Source of the DNA: an uncultured Oscillospiraceae bacterium
GTDB taxonomy: Bacteria; Bacillota; Clostridia; Oscillospirales; Ruminococcaceae
Direction of reading: 5' to 3'
DNA: 33,547 bases
Assembly (NCBI GenBank): GCA_949298535.1
Contig: CASFXA010000010.1
Coordinates: 1-33,547 of the forward strand
Shown here: piece after piece, positions 1 through 7,996 of the stretch
How the letters are laid out: every line of letters begins with the position of its first letter
Position numbering within the stretch: position 1 is the first letter of the stretch
Notes under the pieces: generated by a model
What the model saw: the letters and a program-made list of their open reading frames with translations, nothing else
Databases searched by the model: none
Told to the model about the DNA's origin: nothing
Made by a program: the position numbers and the translations under genes

Positions 1-2
1 AG

Positions 3-626
3 AAAGAGGGATTTACGGTAGCCTTGGCCTATGACGGGGAAGAGGCGTTGAGCCGGTTTTCCGAGGAGTCCCCGGATTTGATTGTCCTGGATGTGATGAT
101 GCCTAAACTGGATGGATGGCAGGTGTGCCGGGAAATCCGGAAGAAGTCCGAGGTCCCCATCATCATGCTTACTGCCAAGGGGGAGACCTTTGACAAAGTC
201 CTGGGATTGGAGCTGGGGGCGGACGACTATGTGGTCAAGCCCTTTGACACCAAGGAGATTGTCGCCCGCATCAAAGCGGTGCTGCGGCGCACCACCTCCG
301 GCGCGGCCCCGGTCAACGAGGTCAAGGAGGTCAGCTATGACAAGCTGGTAGTGAATATGACCCGGTACGAGCTGAAGGTGGACGGCAAGGTGGTGGACAC
401 CCCGCCCAAGGAGCTGGAGCTGCTGTTCCATCTGGCCAGCAATCCCAACCGGGTTTACACCAGGGACCAGCTGCTGGACGAGGTATGGGGCTTCGAGTAT
501 TACGGCGACAGCCGCACCGTGGACGTCCACATCAAGCGCCTGAGAGAGAAGCTGGAAGGGGTTTCGGATCAGTGGTGCCTCAAAACGGTTTGGGGCGTGG
601 GCTATAAATTTGAAGTGAAAGAATAA
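3..626 (+). CDS. OmpR/PhoB-family response regulator (5' end cut off by window)
   Basis: DNA-binding response regulator, cytoplasmic, partner of the histidine kinase that follows. The frame is open from base 3 with no start, so the first part of the receiver domain lies outside the window. Visible are the phospho-acceptor Asp in LIVLDVMMP (codon at 90-92), the conserved TAKGE stretch and the VVKPFD lysine that completes the receiver site. After a short linker comes a winged-helix DNA-binding domain with the RDQLLDEVWG and RTVDVHIKRLREKLE recognition-helix region and the terminal VWGVGYKFE typical of OmpR/PhoB proteins. The missing part is probably about 25-30 residues. The regulon cannot be read from the sequence. 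The kinase and the HtrA protease downstream suggest an envelope-stress role similar to CssR, which is inference. Confidence 0.95.
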   Translation, partial: KEGFTVALAYDGEEALSRFSEESPDLIVLDVMMPKLDGWQVCREIRKKSEVPIIMLTAKGETFDKVLGLELGADDYVVKPFDTKEIVARIKAVLRRTTSGAAPVNEVKEVSYDKLVVNMTRYELKVDGKVVDTPPKELELLFHLASNPNRVYTRDQLLDEVWGFEYYGDSRTVDVHIKRLREKLEGVSDQWCLKTVWGVGYKFEVKE

Positions 627-747
627 CATTCCGCCCGGTGCGGCGGGCGATTGCGCTCCTTTGGAGCGGTGTCAGGCGGGAGTCGGCTCCCGCCTGTTTG
701 CAAAACGGACCCCTTTTAAGGGGAGTACAGGAGGGCGGCAGGCCTGC
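627..747 (+). other. hairpin-rich spacer between response regulator and kinase
   Basis: Four inverted repeats follow one another in 121 bases: CGCCC/GGGCG (632-649), CGCTCC/GGAGCG with a TTT loop (654-668), a 10-bp stem CAGGCGGGAG/CTCCCGCCTG with a TCGG loop followed by TTT (673-699), and CCCCTT/AAGGGG (710-723). The third looks like a weak intrinsic terminator. The last sits just ahead of the kinase ribosome site (about 728-737). The spacer may lower kinase expression relative to the regulator. Confidence 0.6.
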
Positions 748-2292
748 ATGAAAAGCAAAAGTCTCTTTCAGCGATATTTCTACATCTGCTTCACCATGAT
801 CCTGCTGAGCATGGTGATTCTGGGGGCCATTTTTCTGGTGTTCGCCTCCCAGTACTTCAAGGAGGATAAATACGCCCTTCTCTCCCAGAACCTGGACCAG
901 GCGGCGGAGCGGACCCTGGACAGCATGATCCAGATCGGCGGGGTGGTGCATATCACCAGCAATGTGGAAAATTACTATAACACCATCGGGGAATCCATCG
1001 GCGCCGACATCTATCTGGCGGATATGCGGGACGGCCGCATCCTCTACAGCGGAGGCGCCGGGGGAAGCGACCATCAGCTGGAATATGTCCCCATGTCGGT
1101 GATGGAGAGCTTCCGCACCAAGGCGGTATACACCGAGACGGGGCGGATGAAGGGCCTCTATGACTCGGCCCACTACACCGTGGGCAAGCCCATCCTTTCC
1201 CCTGGCAACCGGGTGATCTGCGCTGTTTTCGCCTCCACCTCCGCCTCGGCGCTGTCCACCTTCCTGGTGGATATTTTCCAGATGTTTGTCCTCAGCGCCG
1301 TGGTGGTGATGATCCTGGCCAGCATCATCATTTATTTTGTCACCAGCAATATGATCCGCCCCCTGCGGCAGATGCTGGTGGCCACCGGCAGCTTTGCCCG
1401 GGGAGATTTTTCCATTCGGGTGCCGGTGGAAGGGGACGACGAGGTGTCCATGCTGGCGGCGGCCTTCAACGCCATGGCCTCCTCCCTGGCCACCCTGGAG
1501 CAGAGCCGCCGGTCCTTCACCGCCAATGTCTCCCACGAGCTGAAGACCCCCATGACCACCATCGGCGGCTTTATCGACGGCATCCTGGACGGCACCATCC
1601 CGCCGGAAAAGCAGAACTACTATCTGCAAATCGTCTCCACCGAGGTGCAGCGGCTCTCCCGGATGGTCCGGGCCATGCTCAACCTCTCCCGCATCGAGGC
1701 GGGGGAGCTGAAGATCACTCCGGAGCCGGTGGAAATCACCGATATTGTCACCCGCACCACCCTGATGTTTGAAAAGCCCCTCACCGACAAGAATATCGAG
1801 GTCCGGGGCCTGGATACGGAGAAACGGATGGTGGAAGCGGATCCCGATATGATCCAGCAGGTGGTGTATAACCTCATTGAAAATGCGGTGAAATTTGTCA
1901 ACCCCGGCGGCTATCTGGAGTTCCGCTACTGGGAGGAGGGGGACCGGACCCTGGTGGCGGTGCGCAATTCCGGCGAGGGTATCCAGTCAGAGGAGCTGAA
2001 CCGGGTCTTTGACCGCTTCTACAAATCCGATAAATCCCGCAGCAAGGACAAGAGCGGCGTGGGTTTGGGGCTGTATATTGTCCGTACCATCATCAATCTT
2101 CATGAGGGGGAAATTTTTATCCGCAGCGAGGTGGGGCAGTATACCGAGTTTGTCTTCAGCCTGGCCACCTGCCCCCAGAAGAAACAACCCCGGTTCCGCA
2201 AGGCGGAAAAGACGGAGAAAGAAGCGCCTGCTCCTGTCCGGACCGATTCCTCCGGGGATCCGGCCACCAGGGACGATGGAAAAAATATTTAA
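748..2292 (+). CDS. HAMP-domain sensor histidine kinase
   Basis: Membrane sensor kinase, 514 residues, partner of the upstream response regulator. ATG 748 is preferred over the upstream in-frame TTG 661 because AGGAGGGCGG lies at a normal distance before it and the protein then begins KSKSLFQRYF just ahead of the first membrane helix (about residues 10-33). An extracytoplasmic sensor segment of about 130 residues follows, then a second helix (about 170-195). The HAMP domain (RPLRQMLVATGSFARGDFS) comes next. The HisKA H-box SHELKTPMT has its phospho-acceptor at His263, and the ATPase domain shows the N box NLIENAVKF, a GEGIQ G1 box and GVGLGLYIV near residue 437. The last 40 residues are charged, Pro-rich and probably disordered. 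The signal sensed is unknown. Confidence 0.95.
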   Translation: MKSKSLFQRYFYICFTMILLSMVILGAIFLVFASQYFKEDKYALLSQNLDQAAERTLDSMIQIGGVVHITSNVENYYNTIGESIGADIYLADMRDGRILYSGGAGGSDHQLEYVPMSVMESFRTKAVYTETGRMKGLYDSAHYTVGKPILSPGNRVICAVFASTSASALSTFLVDIFQMFVLSAVVVMILASIIIYFVTSNMIRPLRQMLVATGSFARGDFSIRVPVEGDDEVSMLAAAFNAMASSLATLEQSRRSFTANVSHELKTPMTTIGGFIDGILDGTIPPEKQNYYLQIVSTEVQRLSRMVRAMLNLSRIEAGELKITPEPVEITDIVTRTTLMFEKPLTDKNIEVRGLDTEKRMVEADPDMIQQVVYNLIENAVKFVNPGGYLEFRYWEEGDRTLVAVRNSGEGIQSEELNRVFDRFYKSDKSRSKDKSGVGLGLYIVRTIINLHEGEIFIRSEVGQYTEFVFSLATCPQKKQPRFRKAEKTEKEAPAPVRTDSSGDPATRDDGKNI

Positions 2293-2309
2293 GGGCAGGT
2301 CAAATCCAG

Positions 2310-2341
2310 TTTACATTTTTTTGCTGTTTTTTTGTTATACT
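2310..2341 (+). promoter_or_regulatory. putative promoter of the htrA-like gene
   Basis: A TATACT -10 at 2336-2341 is preceded by TG (extended -10, TGTTATACT) in an AT-rich patch that stands out from the GC-rich surroundings. A TTTACA lies at 2310-2315, but the 20-base spacer is long, so the extended -10 is the better evidence. It would start a transcript about 60 bases before the protease gene. Confidence 0.5.
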
Positions 2342-2410
2342 GTTGTACTGAAATGACAGCTATCAGCGCCGGGCCAGCTGCCAGGCGTTACAGGAACGGA
2401 GCGAAGCAAG

Positions 2411-3823
2411 ATGAACGATCAATTCAATCAGAACGATCAGCAGCCGGAACAGGAGCGGGACTTTGCCCAGCAGCCTTACCAGCCGGATTATTATGCCAAT
2501 GGCCAGCAGAACCCTGGCAGCCAGCGGCCAGACAGCGGCTGGCAGAACTATGACCGCCAGTGGCAAAGCGGCGGCAGTTACGGCTATCAGCGGGGCAACG
2601 GCCCCTATCAGTGGAATTTTGACCAGATGCACCAGACCGACAGCCAGAACCGGAGCCCCAGAAAAAAGAACCGGGGTCTGCGGGTTTTCGGCGCCATCCT
2701 GGGAAGCATCGCCGGGCTGGTGCTGGTCTGTTTTGCCGCTTACGGCGGCTATGTGGCCGTCACCGGCAATCTGCCCCAGAGTTCCCAGCCCATGGAAGAA
2801 CAGCAGCAGGAGCAGGAAGAGGTTGTCAGTGTTCCTGACGTCACCCTGGAGGACAAGCCTTCCGGCGACGCTTCGGTTTCCGCCTCTGACGGGGGACTGG
2901 CCAATACCGAGATCTACACCAAATGCTCCCCCTCGGTGGTGGGCATCGTCAGCTATTTGGGCACCAGCAGCTTCGGCTACAGCGATCAGAGCCAGGGCTC
3001 CGGCATCATTATGAGCGAGGACGGCTATATCATCACCAACGCCCATGTGGTGGAGGGCGCTATGGACCTGGAGGTGGTTCTGTCCACCGGCGAGACCTAT
3101 GATGGGGTGGTGATTGGCTCCGATACCCAGACCGATCTGGCGGTGGTGAAGATCGAGGCGGAGAACCTGACGGCGGCGGAGTTCGGCAATTCCGACCAGC
3201 TGCTGGTGGGAGAGCGGGTGGTGGCCATCGGCAATCCCGGCGGCCTCCAGTTTGCCACCTCCCTGACGGTGGGCTATGTCTCCGCCCTGAACCGGGAGAT
3301 TGCCGCCGGCGACGCCGGGTACACCATTGAGTGCATCCAGACCGACGCCGCCATCAACCCCGGCAACTCCGGCGGCGCTCTCATCAACGCCTACGGGCAG
3401 GTGGTGGGCATCAATTCCGCCAAGATCGCCATGGAGGGCTATGAGGGCATGGGCTTTGCCATCCCCATCAACGACGCCATGCCCATTGTCACCGACATCA
3501 TCACCAACGGCAAGGTGACCGGGCGGGCCATGCTGGGCATCACCGCCCAGCAGGTGCAGCTGGAGGAGGCCCAGTACTATGGCACGCCTTTGGGCCTGCG
3601 GATCTATTCCTTTGTGGAAGGGGCGGACATTCAGGCCAAGGGCGCCAAGGAGGGGGACATCATCACCCACATCCAGGGCAAGCCGGTCTATTCCTTCAAC
3701 GAGAGCGCCGAAATTTTGGCGGATTATGAGCCTGGCGATACCGTCACGATCACCATTTACCGGCTGGACAACCGGGGCAAGAGCAGCACCTTTGATCTGG
3801 AAATTGTCCTCATGGGGTCCTGA
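2411..3823 (+). CDS. htrA: HtrA/DegP-like membrane-anchored serine protease with PDZ domain
   Basis: Envelope quality-control serine protease of 470 residues. A cytoplasmic N-terminal stretch of about 90 residues is low-complexity (Gln, Asn, Tyr, Gly) and ends in a basic RSPRKKNRG patch. One membrane helix (about residues 92-117) and a Glu/Gln/Ser linker follow, leaving the protease outside the membrane. The trypsin-like domain has a complete triad: His212 in NAHVVEG, Asp242 in DTQTDLAVVKI and Ser320 in NPGNSGGALIN. A C-terminal PDZ domain (about 375-465) contains GLRIYSFVEGADIQAKGAKE and GDIITHIQGKPV. Architecture and length match Firmicutes HtrA/YkdA/YvtA. Its position directly after a two-component system recalls CssRS control of htrA in Bacillus, but no operator is visible to prove that link. 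Confidence 0.93.
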   Translation: MNDQFNQNDQQPEQERDFAQQPYQPDYYANGQQNPGSQRPDSGWQNYDRQWQSGGSYGYQRGNGPYQWNFDQMHQTDSQNRSPRKKNRGLRVFGAILGSIAGLVLVCFAAYGGYVAVTGNLPQSSQPMEEQQQEQEEVVSVPDVTLEDKPSGDASVSASDGGLANTEIYTKCSPSVVGIVSYLGTSSFGYSDQSQGSGIIMSEDGYIITNAHVVEGAMDLEVVLSTGETYDGVVIGSDTQTDLAVVKIEAENLTAAEFGNSDQLLVGERVVAIGNPGGLQFATSLTVGYVSALNREIAAGDAGYTIECIQTDAAINPGNSGGALINAYGQVVGINSAKIAMEGYEGMGFAIPINDAMPIVTDIITNGKVTGRAMLGITAQQVQLEEAQYYGTPLGLRIYSFVEGADIQAKGAKEGDIITHIQGKPVYSFNESAEILADYEPGDTVTITIYRLDNRGKSSTFDLEIVLMGS

Positions 3824-3845
3824 GAAATCATCGCAAATTTTCATC

Positions 3846-3909
3846 AGCGCGGTCCTTTTTCCCTGCCGGCCTGCACAGGGCCCGGCACGGGAGGGGGACC
3901 GCGCTTTTT
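3846..3909 (+). terminator. intrinsic terminator of the htrA-like gene
   Basis: A 10-bp perfect stem AGCGCGGTCC/GGACCGCGCT (3846-3855 with 3896-3905) encloses a second stem TGCCGG/CCGGCA and runs into TTTTT. It starts 22 bases after the protease stop. Confidence 0.85.
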
Positions 3910-4071
3910 GACGCGGCCAGACGGAGAGGGCTCCTTTCGGAAGAAAAAACGGGAGACCAGGAAAATTTAGCCCATTGCCGGGAGAAAGAGCGAGCTTTTG
4001 AGGGCAATGACGAAAAAGCACTTTGCTTTTTAGACGTAACGACTAATTTTTCAGGTAGAAAGAAAGTTTTC
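3910..4071. other. gene-free segment with two consecutive hairpins upstream of the M20 promoter
   Basis: No credible reading frame. CATTGCC (3973-3979) pairs with GGCAATG (4003-4009), with an inner AAAG/CTTT. It is followed at once by AAAAAGCA (4013-4020) pairing with TGCTTTTT (4024-4031) over a CTT loop. Both lie upstream of the promoter at 4072-4100, so they are not part of that transcript. They could be a short RNA, a palindromic repeat or an accessory terminator. Confidence 0.45.
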
Positions 4072-4100
4072 TTGACTTTTTACACATCTTCTCCTAGTAT
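4072..4100 (+). promoter_or_regulatory. sigma-A promoter of the M20 dipeptidase gene
   Basis: TTGACT (4072-4077), a 17-base spacer and TAGTAT (4095-4100), in an AT-rich patch 76 bases upstream of the chosen start codon. This is one of the two best sigma-A promoters in the window. Confidence 0.8.
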
Positions 4101-4175
4101 GAAAACAGATGGGAAAACGGACCGCCCAAAGGAAAAACGAGCTGGTTCCCAATCGAAGAAAGGAAGATGATACCA

Positions 4176-5540
4176 ATGTCCAAATGGGAGGATTTTTCTG
4201 AGAGATTGGCCGCTTATATGAAGGACCATGAACAGGAACTGATCGACAACCTGGCCCAGGTGATTCGTCAGCCCAGCGTCAGCAGCACAGGCGAAGGCGT
4301 GGAGGACTGCTGCGAGCTGATTTATCAGCGGATGCGCCGCATCGGCTTGGAGGTGGAGAAGTATCCCATCAAGCCCTATCCTGTGCTGGTGGGCCGCTGG
4401 GGGAACGATCCCGCCAAAAAGACGGTGCTCATTTATGCCCATTACGATGTTCAGCCCCAGGGAGATCTGAGCAAATGGCGCACCCCGCCCTTTGAGCCCA
4501 CCATTGTGGACGGCGCCATGTATGGCCGGGGCACCGCGGACAACAAGGGTCCCCTGACCGCCCATCTCAACGCCATCGAGTTCTGGCTGCGGGAGTACGG
4601 CGAGCTGCCGGTGAACGTCCGCACCATCTTTGAGGGCTGCGAGGAGAACAACAGCGCCGGCCTGGAGGATTTTCTGCGGGACCACAAGGAGCTGCTGAAG
4701 GCGGATATGGTCTATTTCAGCGACGGTTCCATGAACCACAACGAGCAGCCCATTATTGCCCTGGGCGTCAAGGGGATGCTGTATGTGGAGCTGGAGCTTA
4801 CCGCCATGACCCGGGACGTCCATTCCCAGTATGCCTCTGTGCTTCCCAGCGCCGCCTGGCAGATGGTGGAGCTTCTCCACAAGCTCAAGAGCGACGGCGT
4901 GGTCCATGTGCCCGGCTTCTATGACGACGTGGTGCCCGCCACCGAGAAGGAGAAGGCCATCTACAACACCCTTCCCAATGTGGACGCCAATCTTCGGGCC
5001 AGCTACGGTACCGATCCCATTTACGATCCCCAGGCGGGCTATTATGTCCAGCTCAACAACACCCCCACCTTCAACATCTCCGGTATGTGGTCCGGCCACA
5101 CCGGTCAGGGCGGCGCCACCGTCCTGACCTCCAAGGCCTACGCCAAGATTGATATGCGTCTGGTCATCAATCAGTCCGGCGAGAAGATCCTGGAGAATCT
5201 GAAGAAATATATCCGGGATCTGGGCTACAACAATGTGGAGGTGCGCTGCACCGGCATCACTCCTCCTGCCAAGACCCCGGTGGAAACCCCCTGGCTGGAG
5301 CCGGTGAGCAAAGCTGTGGATCAGGTGTTCGGGCCCCATATGGTTTATCCCAACCGTCCTTCCACCGCTCCCGACTATCTGTGGACCAATGTGCTGGGGC
5401 TGCCCACCATCCAGGTGCGCTGGTGCGATTCCACCTCCGACAACCATGCGCCCAACGAGCATCTGACCCTGGAAAACTATCTCCGGGGCAGTCAGCTGAC
5501 CGCCACCGCCCTCAAAGAGGTGGGAGAGGCCCAGGTGTAA
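4176..5540 (+). CDS. M20-family metallo-dipeptidase
   Basis: Cytosolic zinc-type peptidase of 454 residues that probably hydrolyses dipeptides or short peptides taken up as nutrients. ATG 4176 is preferred over ATG 4167 because the ribosome site AAAGGAAG ends at 4166, directly against the earlier codon. Metal and catalytic residues are in their expected places: His89 and Asp91 in YAHYDVQPQG, bridging Asp122 in GRGTADNKGP, Glu156/Glu157 in GCEENNSAG, a FSDGSM Asp, and His429 in SDNHAPNEH. A lid/dimerisation domain lies between the two halves (about 195-310). There is no signal peptide. The family resembles carnosinase-like M20 dipeptidases rather than PepV, so the window has two distinct M20 enzymes. 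Single-gene transcription unit with its own promoter and terminator. Confidence 0.92.
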   Translation: MSKWEDFSERLAAYMKDHEQELIDNLAQVIRQPSVSSTGEGVEDCCELIYQRMRRIGLEVEKYPIKPYPVLVGRWGNDPAKKTVLIYAHYDVQPQGDLSKWRTPPFEPTIVDGAMYGRGTADNKGPLTAHLNAIEFWLREYGELPVNVRTIFEGCEENNSAGLEDFLRDHKELLKADMVYFSDGSMNHNEQPIIALGVKGMLYVELELTAMTRDVHSQYASVLPSAAWQMVELLHKLKSDGVVHVPGFYDDVVPATEKEKAIYNTLPNVDANLRASYGTDPIYDPQAGYYVQLNNTPTFNISGMWSGHTGQGGATVLTSKAYAKIDMRLVINQSGEKILENLKKYIRDLGYNNVEVRCTGITPPAKTPVETPWLEPVSKAVDQVFGPHMVYPNRPSTAPDYLWTNVLGLPTIQVRWCDSTSDNHAPNEHLTLENYLRGSQLTATALKEVGEAQV

Positions 5541-5568
5541 GCCTGTCAAACATCAGAACAAGTGAAAG

Positions 5569-5612
5569 ACGCCCCTTCCTGCGGCTGTTAAGGCCGGGGA
5601 AGGGGCGTTTCT
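5569..5612 (+). terminator. shared terminator between convergent M20 and MFS genes
   Basis: An 11-bp stem ACGCCCCTTCC (5569-5579) / GGAAGGGGCGT (5598-5608) is followed by a short T-rich tract on the + strand. The complement also ends in a T-rich run (GTCTTTC), so it can serve both convergent genes. Confidence 0.75.
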
Positions 5613-5671
5613 TCTGTTCAGGAGAGAATGACGCGGGGGATGCCGGCCTGAAAAACGAGGGAAAGGACCGG

Positions 5672-6913
5672 TCAGGAGGGGGACTGCGCCCGTTCCGACA
5701 GGGTCACCAGCACCAGCCCCAGCACAAACAGCGCCGCCAGCGCCAGAATACCGTAAGAGGAGGACCCCAGCAGCACCGCCGAAAGGGAAAGAATCATGGG
5801 ACCGAAAAAGTCGGCGCATTTGCCGAAGATGTCAAAGAGCCCAAAGTACTCATTGGATTCCTCCTTGGGCACCATTTTGCCGAAATGGGACCGGGAGATG
5901 GCCTGGATGCCTCCCTGGCACATTCCCACCGCCACCGCCAGCACCCAGAATTCCCATTCCCGGTCCAGCTGGAAGCCGAAAAAGCAGATGCCCAGATAGA
6001 TGAGGATAAAAATTTTAATCATCCGCAGATCCCCCAGCTTTTGGGTCAGCTGGCCGCTGAGGATGGCGCAGGGGAAGGCCACCAGCTGGGTCACCAGCAG
6101 CGCCAGCACCATGCTGTTGCTGGACAGCCCCAGCTCTCCGCCGTAAACGGTGGCCATGGAGATGATGGTGTACACCCCGTCGATGTAACAAAAATAGCCC
6201 AGAACATACAGCAGCATTTTTTTGTCCTTCCGCACCTTCCGGAAGGTGTGTCCCAGACGGCGGAAGGCATGGCCCAATTTTCCCTTACGGTTTTCCAGGC
6301 AGTGGGTTTGGCGGACGTTGCGCAGCAGAGGGAGGGTGAGAACCAGCCACCACACCCCCGTCAGCAGGAAGGAGAGCTGGGTGGCCCGTTGGGTGGTCAA
6401 GCCGAAGGGGGTGGCCAAAATCAGCCCCAATCCCAGGGCGAAGGGGATGCAGCTGCCCAGATAGCCCCAGGCATATCCCTGAGCGGAGAGGAGGTCCATC
6501 CGGTCGTCAGTGGTGACGTCCACCAGCATGGAGTCGTAAAAAACGTTGCAGGCGGAATAACCCACCCGGGCCACCACAAAGGCCAGCAGAAACAGCTGCC
6601 AGTGGGAGATGAGGGACAGCGCCCCCATCCCCGCCAGGGAGAGGGCCAGAAACGCCACAAACAGCTTCTTTTTCATCCCCCGGTAATCGGCCAAAGCCCC
6701 CAGCACGCAGGAAAAGAGCCCCATCACCAGCACCGCCGCCGAGGTGGCGCTGCCCCACAGGGCGCTGGCGTATTCCGGGGAGACCCCGTCCGCTTCGGCA
6801 TAACTGCGAAAGAGAATGGGAATGGTAGTGGAGATGAGCATGGTGAAGGCGGAACAGGCTACGTCATACAGCACCCAGCTTTTTTCCGCCCGGGTCATGG
6901 ATATTTTGGGCAT
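5672..6913 (-). CDS. MFS transporter, UMF1 / Atg22-like group
   Basis: Integral membrane transporter of 413 residues with about 11-12 predicted helices. On the minus strand AAGGAAGGG precedes ATG 6913, giving an N-terminus MPKISMTRAEKSW. Family hallmarks are a W-LYDVACSAFTMLI first helix, an ALADYRGMKKK loop after helix 3 (the MFS A-type loop), and ACNVFYDSMLVDV followed by SAQGYAWGYLGS, the signature stretch of UMF1 proteins. A central basic cytoplasmic loop (NRKGKLGHAFRRLGHTFRK) separates the two halves. The substrate is unknown. Fungal relatives export amino acids from the vacuole, and bacterial members are mostly uncharacterised. It is convergent with the M20 peptidase, and no clear promoter was found upstream of it. 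Confidence 0.85.
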   Translation of the reverse strand: MPKISMTRAEKSWVLYDVACSAFTMLISTTIPILFRSYAEADGVSPEYASALWGSATSAAVLVMGLFSCVLGALADYRGMKKKLFVAFLALSLAGMGALSLISHWQLFLLAFVVARVGYSACNVFYDSMLVDVTTDDRMDLLSAQGYAWGYLGSCIPFALGLGLILATPFGLTTQRATQLSFLLTGVWWLVLTLPLLRNVRQTHCLENRKGKLGHAFRRLGHTFRKVRKDKKMLLYVLGYFCYIDGVYTIISMATVYGGELGLSSNSMVLALLVTQLVAFPCAILSGQLTQKLGDLRMIKIFILIYLGICFFGFQLDREWEFWVLAVAVGMCQGGIQAISRSHFGKMVPKEESNEYFGLFDIFGKCADFFGPMILSLSAVLLGSSSYGILALAALFVLGLVLVTLSERAQSPS

Positions 6914-7618
6914 AAAAGTCCCTTCCTTTTTGATGGGATCCAGAATGAAGAAAGGCGGTCCGGTTCCAGACGGTGGGACCAAAAGACGTCCGGCCTCCAT
7001 TCAAAAGAAAAAAGCGGCCAGGAATTCCTTTCCGCCTCAAGAAACCGGAAGGAGCGGAGGGATTTCCTGTCCGCCCCGGCGGCGAAGAGCCTTCCCGCCT
7101 ACCGTAGGGTATTGTACCCTTTTTCAGGGGGAAAGTACAGAGAAAAGAGGAGTTTTTTTGGTTTCCGCTCCAACAAGCCGGAGAAAATCCCCCGCCGGCG
7201 GCGTCGCTGAAATCCCGTTTCCGCCGCGGAAAAGCATCTGCTCCCTGGGGAAGGGGCTGAAAAAGATCCGGAAAAGAATTTCCTTCGCTGAAAAAAGGAC
7301 GTGGTTCCTTGCAGATGGAGGGGAACAGCCGGCAGCCCGGCGATGCTGGTATAAAAATGTTTCTTTGGGAAAAAGTACCCTCAGGGAATAAAGTTCGCAG
7401 GGGCGGAGAGGGAAAGCCTCTGCCGGTTTTTGCCCTTGGAGGCTCCGCCCGTCCCGCTTCCCCCAATATGGGGGGACAGGGAAAATTTCCGGCGGGGTCG
7501 GCGGGAACATCCCTCCCCGGGGAAATGAAAAAGACCGGCGGGGATCCGGCCAGTTTCGGAGGACATCTTTTGTCCCAGATCCGGGGAGAATCCCGGAAAG
7601 AAAAACAGAGGAGGGGCC
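6914..7618. other. 705-base stretch without a convincing gene
   Basis: Divergent gap between the minus-strand MFS gene and the plus-strand TSUP gene. Frames are open on both strands only because of GC-rich composition. Their products are Pro/Gly/Arg/Ser-rich and resemble no family. Visible elements are a compact hairpin AGGGTA-TTG-TACCCT followed by TTTT (7106-7124), a palindromic CCCCC-AATAT-GGGGG (7460-7474), and an extended -10-like TGGTATAAA (7347-7355) without a fitting -35. None explains the length. Confidence 0.5.
7106..7124 (+). terminator. small terminator-like hairpin in a gene-free gap
   Basis: AGGGTA / TACCCT with a three-base TTG loop runs directly into TTTT. No plus-strand gene lies immediately upstream, so it is either the end of an unrecognised transcript or chance. 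Confidence 0.3.
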
Positions 7619-7969
7619 ATGAAAAAATATTGGAAAGGGCTGTTGGGCGGAGCCGCGGTGGGTCTTCTCAATGGATTGCTGGGAGCTGGCGGGGGTATGG
7701 TGCTGGTGCCGCTGCTGGAAAGATTGGGGGTCACCGGAAAAAGCAGCCACGCCACCTCTTTGGCGGTGATCGTCCCGCTGTCGGCGGTGAGCGCTTTCCT
7801 ATACTGGCGGCAGGGATGGCTGTCCCTGGACCAGGGACTGCCGCTGCTGCTGCCGGGACTGGCCGGAGGCATTTTAGGGGGGATTTTTATGGGCCGCATC
7901 AAGCTGGGATGGCTCAAGGGGATGTTCGGGGCACTGCTGCTGTGGGGCGGCGTGCGCAGCTTCCTTTGA
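7619..7969 (+). CDS. half-length TauE/SafE (TSUP) membrane protein, first of a tandem pair
   Basis: Membrane protein of 116 residues matching one half of a TauE/SafE-family anion exporter. The glycine-rich first helix GLLNGLLGAGGGMVLVPLL followed by SSHATSLAVIVPLSAVSAF is the repeat signature of the family, whose usual members have about 250 residues and two such repeats. Three to four helices are predicted, ending in WLKGMFGALLLWGGVRSFL. GAGGAGGGG precedes the ATG at a good distance. The stop is clean and followed by a terminator-like hairpin, so this is not a frameshifted long gene. A second half-size relative begins 114 bases downstream. The two probably assemble as a heteromeric transporter, perhaps for sulfite, sulfonates or another organic anion. 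The substrate is not readable. Confidence 0.8.
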   Translation: MKKYWKGLLGGAAVGLLNGLLGAGGGMVLVPLLERLGVTGKSSHATSLAVIVPLSAVSAFLYWRQGWLSLDQGLPLLLPGLAGGILGGIFMGRIKLGWLKGMFGALLLWGGVRSFL

Positions 7970-7973
7970 CAGC

Positions 7974-7996
7974 GGGGCCGCCGGGCCTCTTTTTTT
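7974..7996 (+). terminator. terminator-like hairpin between the two TSUP genes
   Basis: Six-bp stem GGGGCC/GGCCTC (one G-U pair) with loop GCCG runs into seven T. It lies just after the first TSUP stop and may reduce read-through into the second gene. Confidence 0.55.

Noticed and set aside
2363..4021. 552-codon open frame on the minus strand across the htrA-like gene
   Set aside because: Mirror of the protease coding strand; repetitive HH/GG-rich product, no domain, crosses the terminator.
5381..7210. 609-codon open frame on the plus strand
   Set aside because: Runs antisense to the MFS transporter and through a shared terminator; product is Gln/Gly/His-rich nonsense.
7124..7750. 208-codon minus-strand frame in the gap before the first TSUP gene
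   Set aside because: Pro/Ser/Phe-rich product, no ribosome site, overlaps the TSUP start; typical of non-coding GC-rich DNA.
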